Below, one piece after another: positions 31,966-44,477 of a DNA stretch of 64,000 nt. A program made the position numbers and the translations under genes. Each line of letters opens with the position of its first letter. Position 1 is the stretch's first letter. The stretch comes from Fennellomyces sp. T-0311 (Eukaryota; Mucoromycota; Mucoromycetes; Mucorales; Lichtheimiaceae). The notes under the pieces are model-generated. The model searched no databases, had not been told where the DNA came from, and worked only from the letters and a program-made list of their open reading frames with translations. The stretch lies in assembly GCA_025266875.1 (NCBI GenBank), contig JALLLT010000027.1:1-64000 (forward strand), given 5' to 3'.

Positions 31966-34307
31966 TTAAACGCTGCTCAGTGACCGGTAGAATTCTGCAA
32001 CACGATCATGCGCCATAACCTTGGACGGATCAAAGTTGAGGATTTGGAGAGACTTTAACGAGGTGGCTCTGGACAGAGCGACATACGCTTGACCCTTTTC
32101 AAACACTTTTCCGAGATCCACACGCACGCTATCCAGCGTTTGGCCCTGACTCTTGTGAATCGACATTGCCCAAGCCAACATGAGTGGGAACTGCGTTCGA
32201 GAAGCAACAACTTCGCCACCTGGAAGTTCGACACTCCAAGTATCTCTTTCCAACATGATTTCGCGATCGCCGAAAGCCACAATGGGATAACCCTGTACTG
32301 TATCGATATCTACTTCATATTCTGGATTGGGTCCTTGGAAACGCGTGGGTGCCAAACGTCGTCGAATGGCACTGAGGGTATCGTAACCGGGTTCACCAAC
32401 AAACCCTCTCACAATGCCGATGGATCCATTCACCAAGCTCTGATCCATGTTTTTCAGCAGCATAACTTGAGCATCTTTCTTGAGGTGAACAACTTCGGGT
32501 GCGATACATCCTTCGACTTTATTTTTGTCACCGTAATCGTGCGCCTTGAATGTCTTCATTTCGCCCGGTAGACTGTTGAGTCGAGATGTGTTGGCTCGAT
32601 CGACTTGTTCACGAAGCGAAAATAGTTCGGTCGGCTCGATCATGCTGTGCCTCTCTGGTGCTCGAGAAAGTGTGCGGAATTTGGCAATGGCATCGTCCGA
32701 GAGTCGTCCCAAACGCATCTCGTTCAGGATGTGCACGAACTCTAAGGGCGCATGTTAGCTAGGTCATCATGTGAAAAAGATAAATCACTTGCCTGTGTCT
32801 TTTTGACGGAAAACCTGCTTCAACATGATGGTTCGGCTAACTACTTTTGGCCAAGAATATGCTTGGAATGCAAACTTGGCCATTTGGTACTTGCTGACAG
32901 GCGGCAACTGGAAGAAATCGCCTGTGATGACGACCTACGGTATGCGTATCAACGGGCATGTTTCCTTGGTCACGGTATTTGTCTGTTACCTGGATGCCGC
33001 CAAACGGTGCCTGACTCATTTTGACAGCTCGCGCGATCTGCTCAATTTTGTCAAACAACTCGGCATCAAGCATAGATACTGTGCTTTGAATCAGTCGTCT
33101 ATTTCCTTATCCGCATGGTTTTGCCGCTTACTTTCGTCGATAATCAATACGCGAGTTCGTTTCCATCGTTCACCGGCTTTGCTGGTTCGAACTTTCTCCA
33201 CCAAGCGATCAACGGGATCTTGACCCAGGCCGATTCCGGCAAAGCTGTGGATCGTGCTTCCACTGATATTGCAGGCAGCAATTCCGGTTGGGGCGGTGAC
33301 GGCAATGCCATCCGGGTAAGACTCTCTCAGCTTGTCAATGATTGCTAAATTGGCTTGTTTAGTTTCATTTTGGCACTCCTTTTTTTTTTATCGCAAGCAA
33401 GCACACCTCGCAATAGCACTGATTTGCCCGTTCCTGCCGATCCAGTGAAAAAGATATTCTTCCGATCCTGCACCACCATATCAAACACCCGCTGCTGTTC
33501 GCTGGATAACGGCGGCCGGTATACGTTAGTGCTGCTGCTCGGTCTCTTTGGCGTCGGCGTTCGGCGTTTATAGAGACTTGTGGATGCGAAACTAGCTCTC
33601 GAGGTTGAGACGGATGTCATGCCTTTCATGACGCGCTCTACAACTGGTTTTCCTTGGATGGCTGCCATGGCATCCACCGAGGATATATACGATACGTTGG
33701 TGCGTTGTCGCTTATTGATGTGGTCTGATGCTGAAGCAGAGGGGGTGGCAGGTGGAGTGTAGTTGGTCTTGAAGGGCGAAGCACTTGTCTCGAACGATTT
33801 GACCCAGCCAGATGGTAATTGTCGTTTGGCAGCAACCATACCGGCGCCTTGCAATGTATGTGTTTGAGTGGTATTGGGTCTATCGATGAGTGACATGCCT
33901 GAGGATTGTGAGGGTTGACGTTGCACAGGGACAATGCGGTTGCGTTTCGGTGGTGTGTAGGCTGGCTGTGCCTTGAGGCTGGAGTACGTGGGGGTCTTCT
34001 GTTGCTCAAAGTTGAACGAGGATCCGGACCTGTATTTTGAATTGCTGCTCAATTCTTCGGTTTGCGCACCTTGACTTCCAAAACCGCCTTGGACACGAAT
34101 CCCCCGAGTAGGTTTCGAATCGGTCAGGTCGATAATGTCATTATCTGACTGTGTCAAATCGATGTGGTGATGAATAACATTTTGTGGCGTGGTCTCTTTC
34201 GGTGTCGTGTGCAGCTTTTGGAAGTAATGTGTAATGTTTCCTTTCTTTGGCGGCTTTGTTTTTGAGTGGGAGACATGATTATGATTCATAGTTTTGTTAC
34301 TGTACAA
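31966..34307 (-). CDS. PIF1: PIF1-family 5'-3' DNA helicase, 706 aa, five exons
   Basis: Exons 34307-33407, 33344-33132, 33078-32990, 32934-32793 and 32741-31966 sum to 2121 nt and close in frame. The N-terminal 270 residues are disordered, with [10 protein letters not shown] (a PIP-box-like stretch) near residue 23. Superfamily 1B helicase motifs follow: Walker A GSAGTGKS (about 288-295), TAPTGIAA, Walker [26 protein letters not shown], then [17 protein letters not shown] and [12 protein letters not shown]1 helicases unwind G-quadruplexes and R-loops and act at telomeres, replication forks and mitochondrial DNA. Intron 4 is a GC-AG intron (donor GCAAGT, 32792-32787). The alternative start MNHNHV, six codons later, is equally plausible. 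The gene lies 79 bp downstream of RdRP on the same strand. Confidence 0.95.
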
Positions 34308-34386
34308 GTAGATAAAAGAAGAGGTGAAATTTATAAAACAAGGAATGCCGAGTCGCGCTTTCGATAACGCGTTTCGTGTGCCCCGT

Positions 34387-37300
34387 TTACAAAGTCAGCA
34401 TTTGCTCTAACTGTTCGTCCGTTGCATTGGCTTCCACTTCGACATAGTTGCCGTTGGACGTGCCAAGGTTGAGTGTGCGCAGGCTCTGTTCAATCTCGGA
34501 CCGAGGTTGGTTTTCTCGTCGCTGCTGCTCCTGAACTTGTTGCTTGATATCACTGAGTCGCAACGTCACCATTGGCTCGTTGTAATCATCCTCCTCTTCC
34601 TCATCCTCGTCCTCATAATCCTCCTCCTCGGCATCATCATCGTCGTCGTCCGAATCGACCTGCACGCGCATGCCAGCTGCTCCCTCGGGTCGATAAGCTT
34701 GAATGACATCCTCCGGCAATGGCTCGGTCATGTACGCGTCCACCTGTCGATGCGTGTTGCGGACGGCAATGTCGCACAGGATATCGTACACAACCCAAGG
34801 AAAGCTGAACAGCATGTTGGATTCACTTGATGTCATCTGGGATCGTTCATGCGGATGATACGTGACATAGTACCACGCTGCTGCCTTTGCCTCCAACGTG
34901 GATTTGGATGCACGTTCCTCCGGGCCTCCAATGTTAGCGAAGTGCTTGCGATAGGTATTCTGCATTTGCTTGACTGCCCGGACAACTTGCGTGGTCTGCT
35001 CAAACGTACTCTTCCGCGTGGTATCTCTCTTTTTCCATTCCATCACGTAGCCAGACACCAGCTCAGCTTCCGTGTACACACCAAACTGGTTCATCAGAGC
35101 GCTGATGTCTCGGTTGTATCGATTACGCGTTTCCCGCGCGTCATACACAAACTCCTCCATGGTGGAAACCCACATTCGCGTATCGTACGTCGTGCTGTCC
35201 AACAGCGATTCGCGATACTTTTCATAGTCGCTGGCATCAATGTGTCGATAAATTCGACCGAGGATCTTTTCTGACTTGTAGCTGTCCTTGTCGGGCTTTT
35301 GCATAAAGTCAGGGAAAAGACTGGTTCGCAGATCAGCATCGAATTTGGCAGGGCGGCCCGTTTTGGGGAAATCTGCGAGGTTCGTTGAGACTTTTTCCAT
35401 CTGTGCGTTGAATCACACACTTACCGACTGCCCTGGAATGGAGCTCAGCCAAGCGCCGACATCGACCATCCATGGCGCCCAGTGGTGATCGATCGGATAT
35501 CGCCAGGTGAGCATTGGCAATTTGGCCCAGGTTGTCATTGTCGATATAGTTCACAAAGAACTTGAGGATGTTCGGTATCTTTACTTTGTCTACGGCCAAA
35601 GGCTCGTCGCTCTGGTAGCTGAGAGGTGGGTGATCACCCCGCGGTGGTAACAGAGTCTCGTCCCAAATCACACTATCGCAACACATCAGTTGCTAGGCCA
35701 CACACACCCGCACCTGATCAAATACTTGCGTGTAATCGTCGCCATCGAGATCACCACCTGATAGCATGCTTGGCAAATCGCGGAACCCCTTGGATGAAAA
35801 GACCACAACGTCAAACAGATGTCTCAGAGCAGACTTATCGACGGCGGTAACAACTCGCACGTCTCCAGGATGAAAGCATGGATTGCGGAAAATGACGCAC
35901 GGACCAACAATCGGCGGTCGTCGTTGCGATCCAGTATCATTCAAATTGTTCGAAATGCGGACATAGATCTCTCCTTCCTCCAAAGATCCAGTGTCATCCA
36001 AGATCCCCACCAGAAATGCCCCGTTTGGAACGTGGATTCTTGCCTTTTCCTTCAAATCCTTGAGCTTACTGACGCGAAACACATTGAGCATATTGATGAT
36101 GTATGGATCACTTCGTTCCAGAAAGCCCGAGCCAATGATACGTGCCATGGTGTTTGCATTGCCATGTTCATCCATGTTTTGACATATCAACTTGATGGCA
36201 GCCGACGGGTTTCGAAGCATGTAGTTCATGGCATTGACCATTTTTTCCGTCATGCGCATAAAGATGGGGTCCTTGACACCGAGAGCAGAGAGAAGTGTGA
36301 TTGCTTGGCGGTTCAGATAAGCCGGAAGATACGTCGATGTTCGTATGACTTCCAACATGGTATGCACAGAATCAAATTTAATCTGGCTTGGTCGCAGCTG
36401 GATCCTTTTGCCACTGAGAAAGTTGGATATGGCAAGCACACCTTTGGCACCACCGAGACGGAACTGGATACAGCTGGGCGTGGTCTCCAGTTGCAAATGA
36501 GCCGCTACATCGCGTGCCAATGACGGTGCTATCTTGCCCACACCGTCCGAGAAGGTGTATCCGTTCCGCTCAATGTCGTCAATGACTTCAACCTGGTTTT
36601 CGTTCAGCAAGATGGTGGGGATTGTCGTAGAAAAGCACTAAAAAGAAAGCATTAGAAAACAACAAGGATTGGCTTGCGCGTAACTCCTTTACTTGGCCCA
36701 TCCTGACTGCGTTCTTTGCCACAATTTTTATATGGTCAAACGTGCCCATCCATGCCCGGATCATGTTGCAAGTAAGCTCTCGCGTCGGTGCAAAGAACCA
36801 GCAACCGTGTCCACGCAGTTGCGAACTTGAGAAGGCCAGAAAGTCGTATCGGCGGCGACCGATTTGGATTCCATGCTGCATCACCTTGTAGATGCGCGCA
36901 TAGATCGCGCTGCTCGAATGCCCACCAAAAGTTGCCGATATCCGTGTGGTACCCTCATCCACAAACTGCACCCGGATAAACCGGTCGGCGTAGTCAGAAA
37001 AGTGCCGCACGACACGGTTAGTGACTTCAATCGTGGGTGGTTGGAGATACATCGTGGCAGGCGTGACCATGATCTTGCGGATGGGCACGCAGTGGTCGGG
37101 AATGGCTTGACGCACACCCACGTTGGAGCGTTTTTTCGAAAGGATATTGTAACAGGCATCGTAGGGCTTCCATACACGCGACGTGTTTGCAAGTAGTTCC
37201 ATCATGATACCGCGAGGATACGATGGGTCGATACGGCCAGCTTCGTTGAGCAAGTCATAGATTTCGTCTTCGAGGTTGATTTCGTTCACGATGCCCTGGG

Positions 37301-38369
37301 AGATGGCACATTCAAGGTAGTACAAGACATCGAAATCCTGGATCCGTTGCGCTCGTCGCTCATGCGTATGCGTCATATCCAGTTGCGACGCCGGCAGCAC
37401 ACGCAGTGGGGCTTGGCGACGATGATTAAAATTAGGGGGGATCAAGTTGAACTCGGTGCAGCAGGTGATCATGGTATTAAGGTCTTTTCTCATCCAATCC
37501 TCGGGTTCAAACTTGAGGCGGATTGTTAGCCACGTTGCCAAGTTGACGCGATGGGATGCAAACGACGGAAAGACACCACAGCGCACACGTTTGGGTTCTG
37601 CCTCAATGCAGCGTTCGGCATCGGCGTCGAGGGGTATATCGAGTGTCCGTTCCCATGTTTTGTAGACCTGTTTGTTTGTTGCACGAATGTCAGGTCGCGC
37701 CCCACCATCCTCCATTGCTATGATCTTTTCGCGCCACGCCCGCGTAGGACACCGAAGACTAAACGTAAGATGTGTGATATTGCCCTCGCATTCCATTTTC
37801 ATGTCCCCATCGATGTCTCCAAAATGGGAATCGATCCTGTATCTTCGTCCGAGATGCAAAAAGTACACTGACAAGTGTCGCAAGCCGTAATCGAACATCA
37901 CGTTCACATCGCGCGTGCATGTCCAGTGGTTGACGTAGGTTTTGGGTGCGAGCATCGTTCCTAGCGATAGACTTCTGGCGTGCACCCAAACCCTATCGGA
38001 TCGATTGTCGGAATCGCGCCACGGATGGTTGGCGACAAAGCCTTTGGGGGCGAATTCCATTTGGATGACTTGTCCATCGATGCAGAGTCGCGAAAGGATC
38101 AGGTCATAGTTTTGTAACGGTCGTCTTTTTTTTAATACATGTATCAGCGCAGGCTTGTGTGCAATGGATATGCATACTCACGAGAAGAGGATAATGGCCG
38201 AGCCCTTGGAATTGTGTTGTTCGTCTAAATCAATCTCGACTCGGTCAACTTCTCCCACTCGACTGAAAGTGTCATTCAATGTTTCGGCGATGGTTCGGCG
38301 ATGGAGGTTGGACACCAGTATGCATTGTGGATCACAATGAGCCGGAAGCTCGGTTAATTTCATAGTCAT
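34387..38369 (-). CDS. Cellular RNA-dependent RNA polymerase, 1253 aa, five exons
   Basis: Exons 38369-38182, 38124-36693, 36637-35730, 35672-35425 and 35372-34387 sum to 3762 nt and close in frame. The N-terminus is RRM-like ([20 protein letters not shown]), followed by the long fungal RdRP body. Landmarks are [28 protein letters not shown] and the catalytic loop [12 protein letters not shown] (Asp triad near residues 834-840), then [15 protein letters not shown]. The C-terminal tail has a long acidic run ([17 protein letters not shown]). This is the QDE-1/RDR family, which makes double-stranded RNA for Dicer in RNA silencing. The third intron is GC-AG (donor GCAAGT at 35729-35724). All the expected active-site residues are present. 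Confidence 0.95.
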
Positions 38370-40823
38370 GGCTCAAAGTTGAGTGGCAAATCGAGTTGGC
38401 ACCATGGAAAAAGGGTGTTGCTCGGGACAGATAACCTCTGAAACAAACTACACGAATTTTGATCGATTTTGTCCACAAGCGAGATTTATGTCATCAATAC
38501 GCTAAAAAAATGGTGAAATATCTAGGCTGTTGCCTTACGGGCGACAATAAAGCCTCGAAGCGTGATGCTTCTATGATGGGTACGCGGGCCGTGCCAATCA
38601 TATAGCTTTTAACATCCTCTCCTTGTATGCCCAGTACGAGTCATGCCGAAAGTGATGAATAACTGTTTGTCAGCTGGACAATCTTCGTTATTCAAAAAGG
38701 CTTCAAGGGGCTGCTTGTGCAGTTTACTGCTGTCATTTCGGTACTATTGGAGGATGGTCAAAAGTCAATCAGCGTGGCGCGGGTGATGTTAGGTAGTTTA
38801 GCTTTTATAAAGCACAATAACCAGAGGACGAGGTTAAAAAGTACTGATTCTCTTTTTTTTTTCGCTGAGGCAACGTGGAGCGAAGGGGAGGCTGCTTAAT
38901 CAGGTTTGCGCACAAAGTTACTTTCTACCAACTAAATACCGCAATTGCAAAAATGCGAACGATCAGGTATATAGAGGCCGGATAAAGCAGGTTTCCGTTC
39001 TATGCAGAATCACTATAGCAACCAGTATATGTTAGGTAGTAATGGCTCTTAATCAACCACTTCAAAGAATAGAACTTGATAGAATACTCTAACATTTATA
39101 TCGGTAGCCACCAATATCATAGCATTATCAATTAGCAACCCAATTGGCAGCAGCAGCAGTAATGTCCCTATGAAACAGTACACTTCGTCGCGAGTAATCC
39201 ACATAAATCCGTAAGAATGAATAACGGAAATGACATGGCTTTTTGCAACATTAGTCCAAGAGCATTTAAAAAGTACAGTGGCAGGTTGCTTATACTTGTA
39301 TCGATGGGACACATGATCGTCTACGGTGCAAGCGGTCCGAAAAAGAACTACAGTTACGCAGACTTCACCCCTTTTGAATGCGATATTTTACCTTAAATTA
39401 CCTGATGTTTTAATGCGTGGCTGGTGCGTCTCCAGTAATTACATAACCACTCCGAACACTGTAAACTTGTACCAAAATAATGATGGGTACTGTATATCCT
39501 TTGGCCTACAAGCCATCTCGGGGAATGGTGGGCGCTAGTTCTAGGAATCCCGAGTCGAAAATTGCCTTTCGCTTTATGTACAAATATTTATGACGATGCA
39601 CTCCAGCAGCATTTAAATATGTAGATCTTTTTAATCCGGTTTTTCCTTACATGTCACGGCAAACAAATCATGTTGGGACGCGAGTAGTTAAACGCCGAGC
39701 CCTTTTTGACAATGAAGCTTATTGATAAAGATGACCCATAAATCCTGGTTGACAGACAGCTAGCTACATTTTGAAAGTAAGCTTACCGGTTTTTGAGAAA
39801 CCATACATTACGGTACGTAGCTTGGACAGCAGAGAAAAGCGCACGTGCGGGGCTTGCGGGTAATTGCATAGCAAACGACCAGTTTGGAAGTTATTTATAG
39901 GTTGAATAGTTGTTGAGAGATATGTAGTATGTTAGCAGCTCCAAAACACACACTTGTTTCTGTACAGTGGTCACGGTAAAAGCAAACGTGATCGATGGAC
40001 TTGACAAAGCAAGTGCATGGCACAAAGCGAGTGGGATTATTCTGCAATCGGGTCCAAGTCTGTATCAGATTATCACAACAATCTTGCAGTGGAGGAAGTT
40101 ATTGTGTGATGGGTGACACGGATCACGTGCTCAGGAAGAAAGATGCCTATTTGTTGTTATTATACTGGCGTGGATTGGTAAGCAAGTCATCGATGAGTCT
40201 TTTCATTAAATGAATTTAACGGCTTTACCAAGGAGAGTGGAAAGGGAGTGCCCTTGGAGTCGCTGCATCTGTATCACCATGTAAGTGTGTACTACACTGA
40301 TGATCGTTACGCTGCAGCTCCCGAACCTGTCAAAAGATCATGGTTCCACTCACCGGCTCAAAGAAAACGACAATCATATCCAAGGTCGATCCATTCTAGC
40401 AAGCGGACCGATAGGAAAAAGAAATAGGCATGGCTATGAATGAATGTCAGCTTGGCAGGACGAAGGGTCATCCGATAACGACGACGTGGTGTCTGCAACA
40501 ATGCATGGCGGATAGAACGGGCCGTGGCAGCACGGAACAGCATAGCGCAACAAGCATCTGGCGTGGTGAAGGGAGGGCGGTGGTTCTCTATGCGCATGAA
40601 GGTGGGTGCGTTGCGATTATTTTTTAAAGCCTCCGATTTCACACGCACGCCCTCTTTCTTTCCTGAACCTCTCAACGACCATTCCAAACTCTATTTTTTT
40701 TTCTTCTTGCTTGGAAAAACACAAAAACCAGAGTAATGAATACCACTTGCGCACTTGCAGTGTGGAAAGGCTGACACAAACCAAACTCTTGTTCTTCCAC
40801 ACAACCTTTGCAGATCGTTTTTA
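38370..40823. other. 2.4-kb gene-poor gap
   Basis: Divergent spacer between RdRP (-) and the GATA gene (+), so both promoters should lie here. Only short open frames exist; one of 87 codons on the minus strand (39312-39049) has a hydrophobic run ([15 protein letters not shown]) but no other support. No transposon ends were recognised. The last 200 bp before 40823 are pyrimidine-rich, as in many fungal promoters. Confidence 0.5.
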
Positions 40824-42778
40824 ATGTCGTTCATCGCACGGTCAAGGGCGAACAGCGAAGTGTCATCATCCAGCAACAGTCTGAGACTGGGGTAAATCTT
40901 GGATCGACTAGCTTAGATCACATCAAGGAACTGGGTGATCCTCAAACAAAAAACCGTTTTTAGAGCCTGGGTGGACGATCTATTTCATCGCTATCCATAC
41001 CCTTCATCCTGGGGCGATGGCGATCCTCACCACCGAGTCGAGATCCATTTCCTTGGCGTATCGTATTTGCAGAGTGGCCCTCATTGCGTTTCAAGCGCGG
41101 CCTTTTATGAAATCACTGAAACGGCAGACAGGACGGAAGACGAGGATGTGCCTGTCTCGCCAACTGAGAATATTGTCGAGCGGAACAACTTGCCGCCAAA
41201 GAAGCGACGGCGGCATAAAGTCATCCGAAACGATGTTGTGTTTTGCGTGGATCCCCCGCCTGCTTCAGAGCTGCACGCCCCTTCTCCTCACCTTGACTAC
41301 TATCTCTTCCCTCACGATGCAGTAGCAGAAGCCGTTAACGAAACTCCGCCTTTCGAGGTAATATATCCATGCGGCTGCTGCAGACAAGAAGCCCTTTTTG
41401 ACCGCACCGTAGATCCTCTTTTCGTTCCATGTGTCGGATCTGCATGCGGAGGAGAGACGGCCCACCAAATTGGAGGAGTTTGCCGCTGTGTGCAGCAGCG
41501 CAAACAGAATGTATCCTCGTCGCCGCTCGACGGATCCGGGAACGACCATCGCAACCGCCCCCATGCCATTGGATGATCCGCGGTGCAAAGTGGTCAATAT
41601 GCGAATATCCGGCGTATCAAGACGTCTTTTTGTCGCCATCAAGCAGACGGTATCCGAATTCGAAACAGTGTGCGAAAAGATGATGCAGTTGGTAGGCGAA
41701 CATGGAAAGAGTAGTGTAGGCGGATGGGGAGGCCCTTACACATTTCGTTTAGATGAGGTATCACACTCAGCACATGACCGGTCAAAAAGGTGGCCCAACA
41801 ACAGCTCCGAGGCCATTGTTGACCCCCATATCCCCGCCCATTCCCTCGGTACGCTCCGAATGGGACGATCTACTCAACAGCAGAGACCATCGCAAGTCAG
41901 ATGCATGTAGTAGCGATGATACCACCTTTGACAAAGGTGAGTCTTCCATTTCGTCCCATGACTCACAGATATTAACACGACACACAAAAAAAGACGATAT
42001 GTTTGTTGATCCGATGCCAAAGAACGGTCGGTGGCCAAGCTCACCGCGATCGGCCCCCACGACATTGGGCAGCAGCACATCCAAAAGCAGGGCATTGAGC
42101 ACGAGCGGGGCAGTGAAGAAGTGTTTGTATTGTGGATCAAAGAGCACCCCAATGTGGCGTCGAGGACCACAAGGCGCAGGCACACTGTGCAATGCGTGTG
42201 GCGTAAAGTGGAAGCACGGCAAGATTCTGTCGGGAAACAGTGATGTGTTTGTGTCAGAGCAACGACCGCCTGCACCCAAGGAGCGCAGAGGGTCCAGCAA
42301 AGGCGAAAAGAAGCGAAAGAAAGCAACAAAGGCGCGTGGACGGTCGGTGTCTACGCCCGTGGTGCGCACTTCCAAGCGACAGAGTGATGATGATATGGAG
42401 AGTAACATCAACGCTGCCCGGAATTTGAGTATTCGCGAACATGATGACCAGGAAGAGGAGGAGCGGATCGACACCACGTTTGCTGTGCCGTGGCCCCGCG
42501 AATCCTTCCCTCCAGATCATCGTCACACGGGCTTCGAGGCCCACAGCGTATCCTCCTCATCCCATTCCGTGGCAGGCTCGTATAGCCCCATCGAGTCTTC
42601 TCCAAGCTCGTCACCACGATTGTCAGCGGCGCTTGTAAGCATGCAGCACACTAGACGACATACAATGGATGTGACAATGGCAGAAAAGGTTGGATTGGGC
42701 GATCTCTCGTTCCCCATGACAGCAGGCGTGGATGCTGTGGAAGCAGCTGCAGTGTTAACGCTGCTCAAACGATCCTAG
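40824..42778 (+). CDS. GATA-type zinc finger transcription factor, 582 aa
   Basis: Exons 40824-40891, 40964-41357, 41413-41691 and 41771-42778 sum to 1749 nt and close in frame. The start MSFIARSRANS is used because the next exon lacks a good ATG in frame. One GATA finger, C365-x2-C368-x18-C387-x2-C390, with STPMWRRGPQGAGTLCNACG, is followed by a strongly basic region (KGEKKRKKATKARGR) and Ser-rich tails. An earlier basic stretch PPKKRRRHK could be a nuclear signal. A single finger with an 18-residue loop is found in fungal factors such as WC-2 and related regulators; no PAS domain is evident, so the target is unknown. The third intron (41692-41770) is the least certain; other splice choices would change about 25 residues there. 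Confidence 0.85.
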
Positions 42779-42794
42779 CTTTTTTCCAGCCTTG

Positions 42795-42900
42795 TTCTCT
42801 CTCGCGCGCTCTCTTTCTCTCTCTGTCTCATTTCCAAAGCATGTAAATAGGTTCTGATTTCGCTTCTTTTGTACTTTTCTCTCTCTCTCTCTCTCTTTCC

Positions 42901-42932
<32 letters not shown>
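42795..42932. repeat. CT-rich and CA microsatellites
   Basis: Pyrimidine runs at 42795-42830 and (CT)n at 42879-42896, then (CA)n at 42905-42932. They lie between the GATA gene and CAF1 and probably fall in the GATA 3' UTR or the CAF1 promoter. Confidence 0.9.
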
Positions 42933-42938
<6 letters not shown>

Positions 42939-43110
42939 TACATCCTTTGACACGCAACATACGTTCTCCCCTCTTCTTCCGTTGTTCGACTCGGTATTAA
43001 AGAAAAAGAAAGGCAATTTTTGATCCAAGGGGACCGAATGTCGCCCTTCAAAAGTAAGGTCGTCACGCTCTACGTTCTTGAACTCCCACATTACTCTTAC
43101 TAGTTGATAA

Positions 43111-44344
43111 ATGCATGCCAACGATTCAAAGTACATTAAAGAAGTGTGGGCAGAGAATCTGGAGGAGGAAATGGCCTACCTCCGCGATTTAGTCGAAGAA
43201 TACCCGTATCTTGCCATGGTAAAGTGTGTGGGGCAATCAGGCGTTTTAGCGCAATAGTTTACTGATAAAAAAAAACCGCACCACGGTTTGCGCTTATCCA
43301 TTAGGACACCGAGTTTCCTGGTGTTGTCGCAAGGCCTATTGGCACCTTCAAAACGTCCTCCGATTACCACTACCAAACATTACGCTGCAACGTCGACCTG
43401 CTAAAGATTATACAACTGGGCGTCACCTTTGCAGATGAACATGGCAATCTGCCACGTAATGTGTGCACCTGGCAGTTCAACTTCAAGTTCAACCTGACGT
43501 ATGTGTGTGTGTGCTTATTTCTCCGTTGGGGCGGTGGATTGACTGGTGTTTGCGTGTCGAATAGGGACGATATGTATGCGCAAGACTCGATCGAACTCCT
43601 CACCAAGTCCGGCATTGATTTTAAAAAGCACGAAGAATATGGGATTGACGTGGAACATTTCGGCGAGCTGTTGATCAGCTCAGGCTTCGTGCTTTTGGAT
43701 GATGTAAAATGGATATCGTTTCACAGGTAACGTCGCGTTCGTCGCTCGCAACGATGGCTCATTCATTGTGCATAGCGGCTACGACTTTGGCTACCTGCTC
43801 AAACTGTTAACGTGCTCGGCCATGCCGGCAGACGAGTCCGAATTCTTTGATATCCTTCGCATCTATTTCCCATGTATATACGACATCAAGTACTTAATGA
43901 GGAGTTGTAAGAACCTGAAGGGAGGCCTGCAGGACATTGCGGATGATTTGCAGGTAAGATCGTTCGTGAGCGGTTTCTCGGCGGCTGGTTCTCATGGTTA
44001 TCGCCCAAGGTGACGCGCATTGGGCCTCAACATCAAGCAGGCAGCGATAGTCTGTTGACGTGCACCACGTTCTTCAAAATGCGGCAGATGTTCTTCGACG
44101 ATCGAATCGATGACCAGAAATACCTGTAAGCAAGCAGTTGTCGTTCATTGGGGATCGACCACTCACTTTTTCTACTTGCAGAGGATACCTGTACGGCTTA
44201 CGAAGCAGTCCTCCATCGGTACAGGCGCTTGTCAATGCCACCAGCAGTCTCTCGTTAACCTCGCTTCCATCCGACAACAACGGCAACAGCAGTGGAATTA
44301 CCAATGGCAAGGCGGTATTAAACGGTGCCACCAAGACGGCATAA
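43111..44344 (+). CDS. POP2: CCR4-NOT deadenylase subunit CAF1/POP2, 306 aa, six exons
   Basis: Exons 43111-43218, 43305-43498, 43565-43726, 43776-43953, 44010-44125 and 44182-44344 sum to 921 nt and close in frame. The product is a DEDD RNase: [14 protein letters not shown] (Asp37, Glu39), [15 protein letters not shown] (Asp158), [18 protein letters not shown]. It removes poly(A) from mRNA in the CCR4-NOT complex in the cytoplasm. The body is close to the typical length, with a Ser/Asn-rich tail after residue 270. It is transcribed toward the malate dehydrogenase gene, whose stop is only 133 bp away. Confidence 0.97.
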
Positions 44345-44477
44345 GAACTTCACTTCAACTTCCACATCATATCCAACAACGCCTCCCTTTCCCACCCCGT
44401 CAATCCAACATTTGTTTTACAACCACGCAACCGCACGTACTTTTCTCTCTCTAAATAAACCTATTTTTTTTATTTCT

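Noticed and set aside
34507..34830. Leu/Ile-rich plus-strand frame over the RdRP tail
   Set aside because: Shadow of the acidic Asp/Glu tract on the opposite strand.
39049..39312. 87-codon frame with a hydrophobic stretch in the RdRP-GATA gap
   Set aside because: No homology, promoter or splice evidence. Kept only as a remark in the gap entry.
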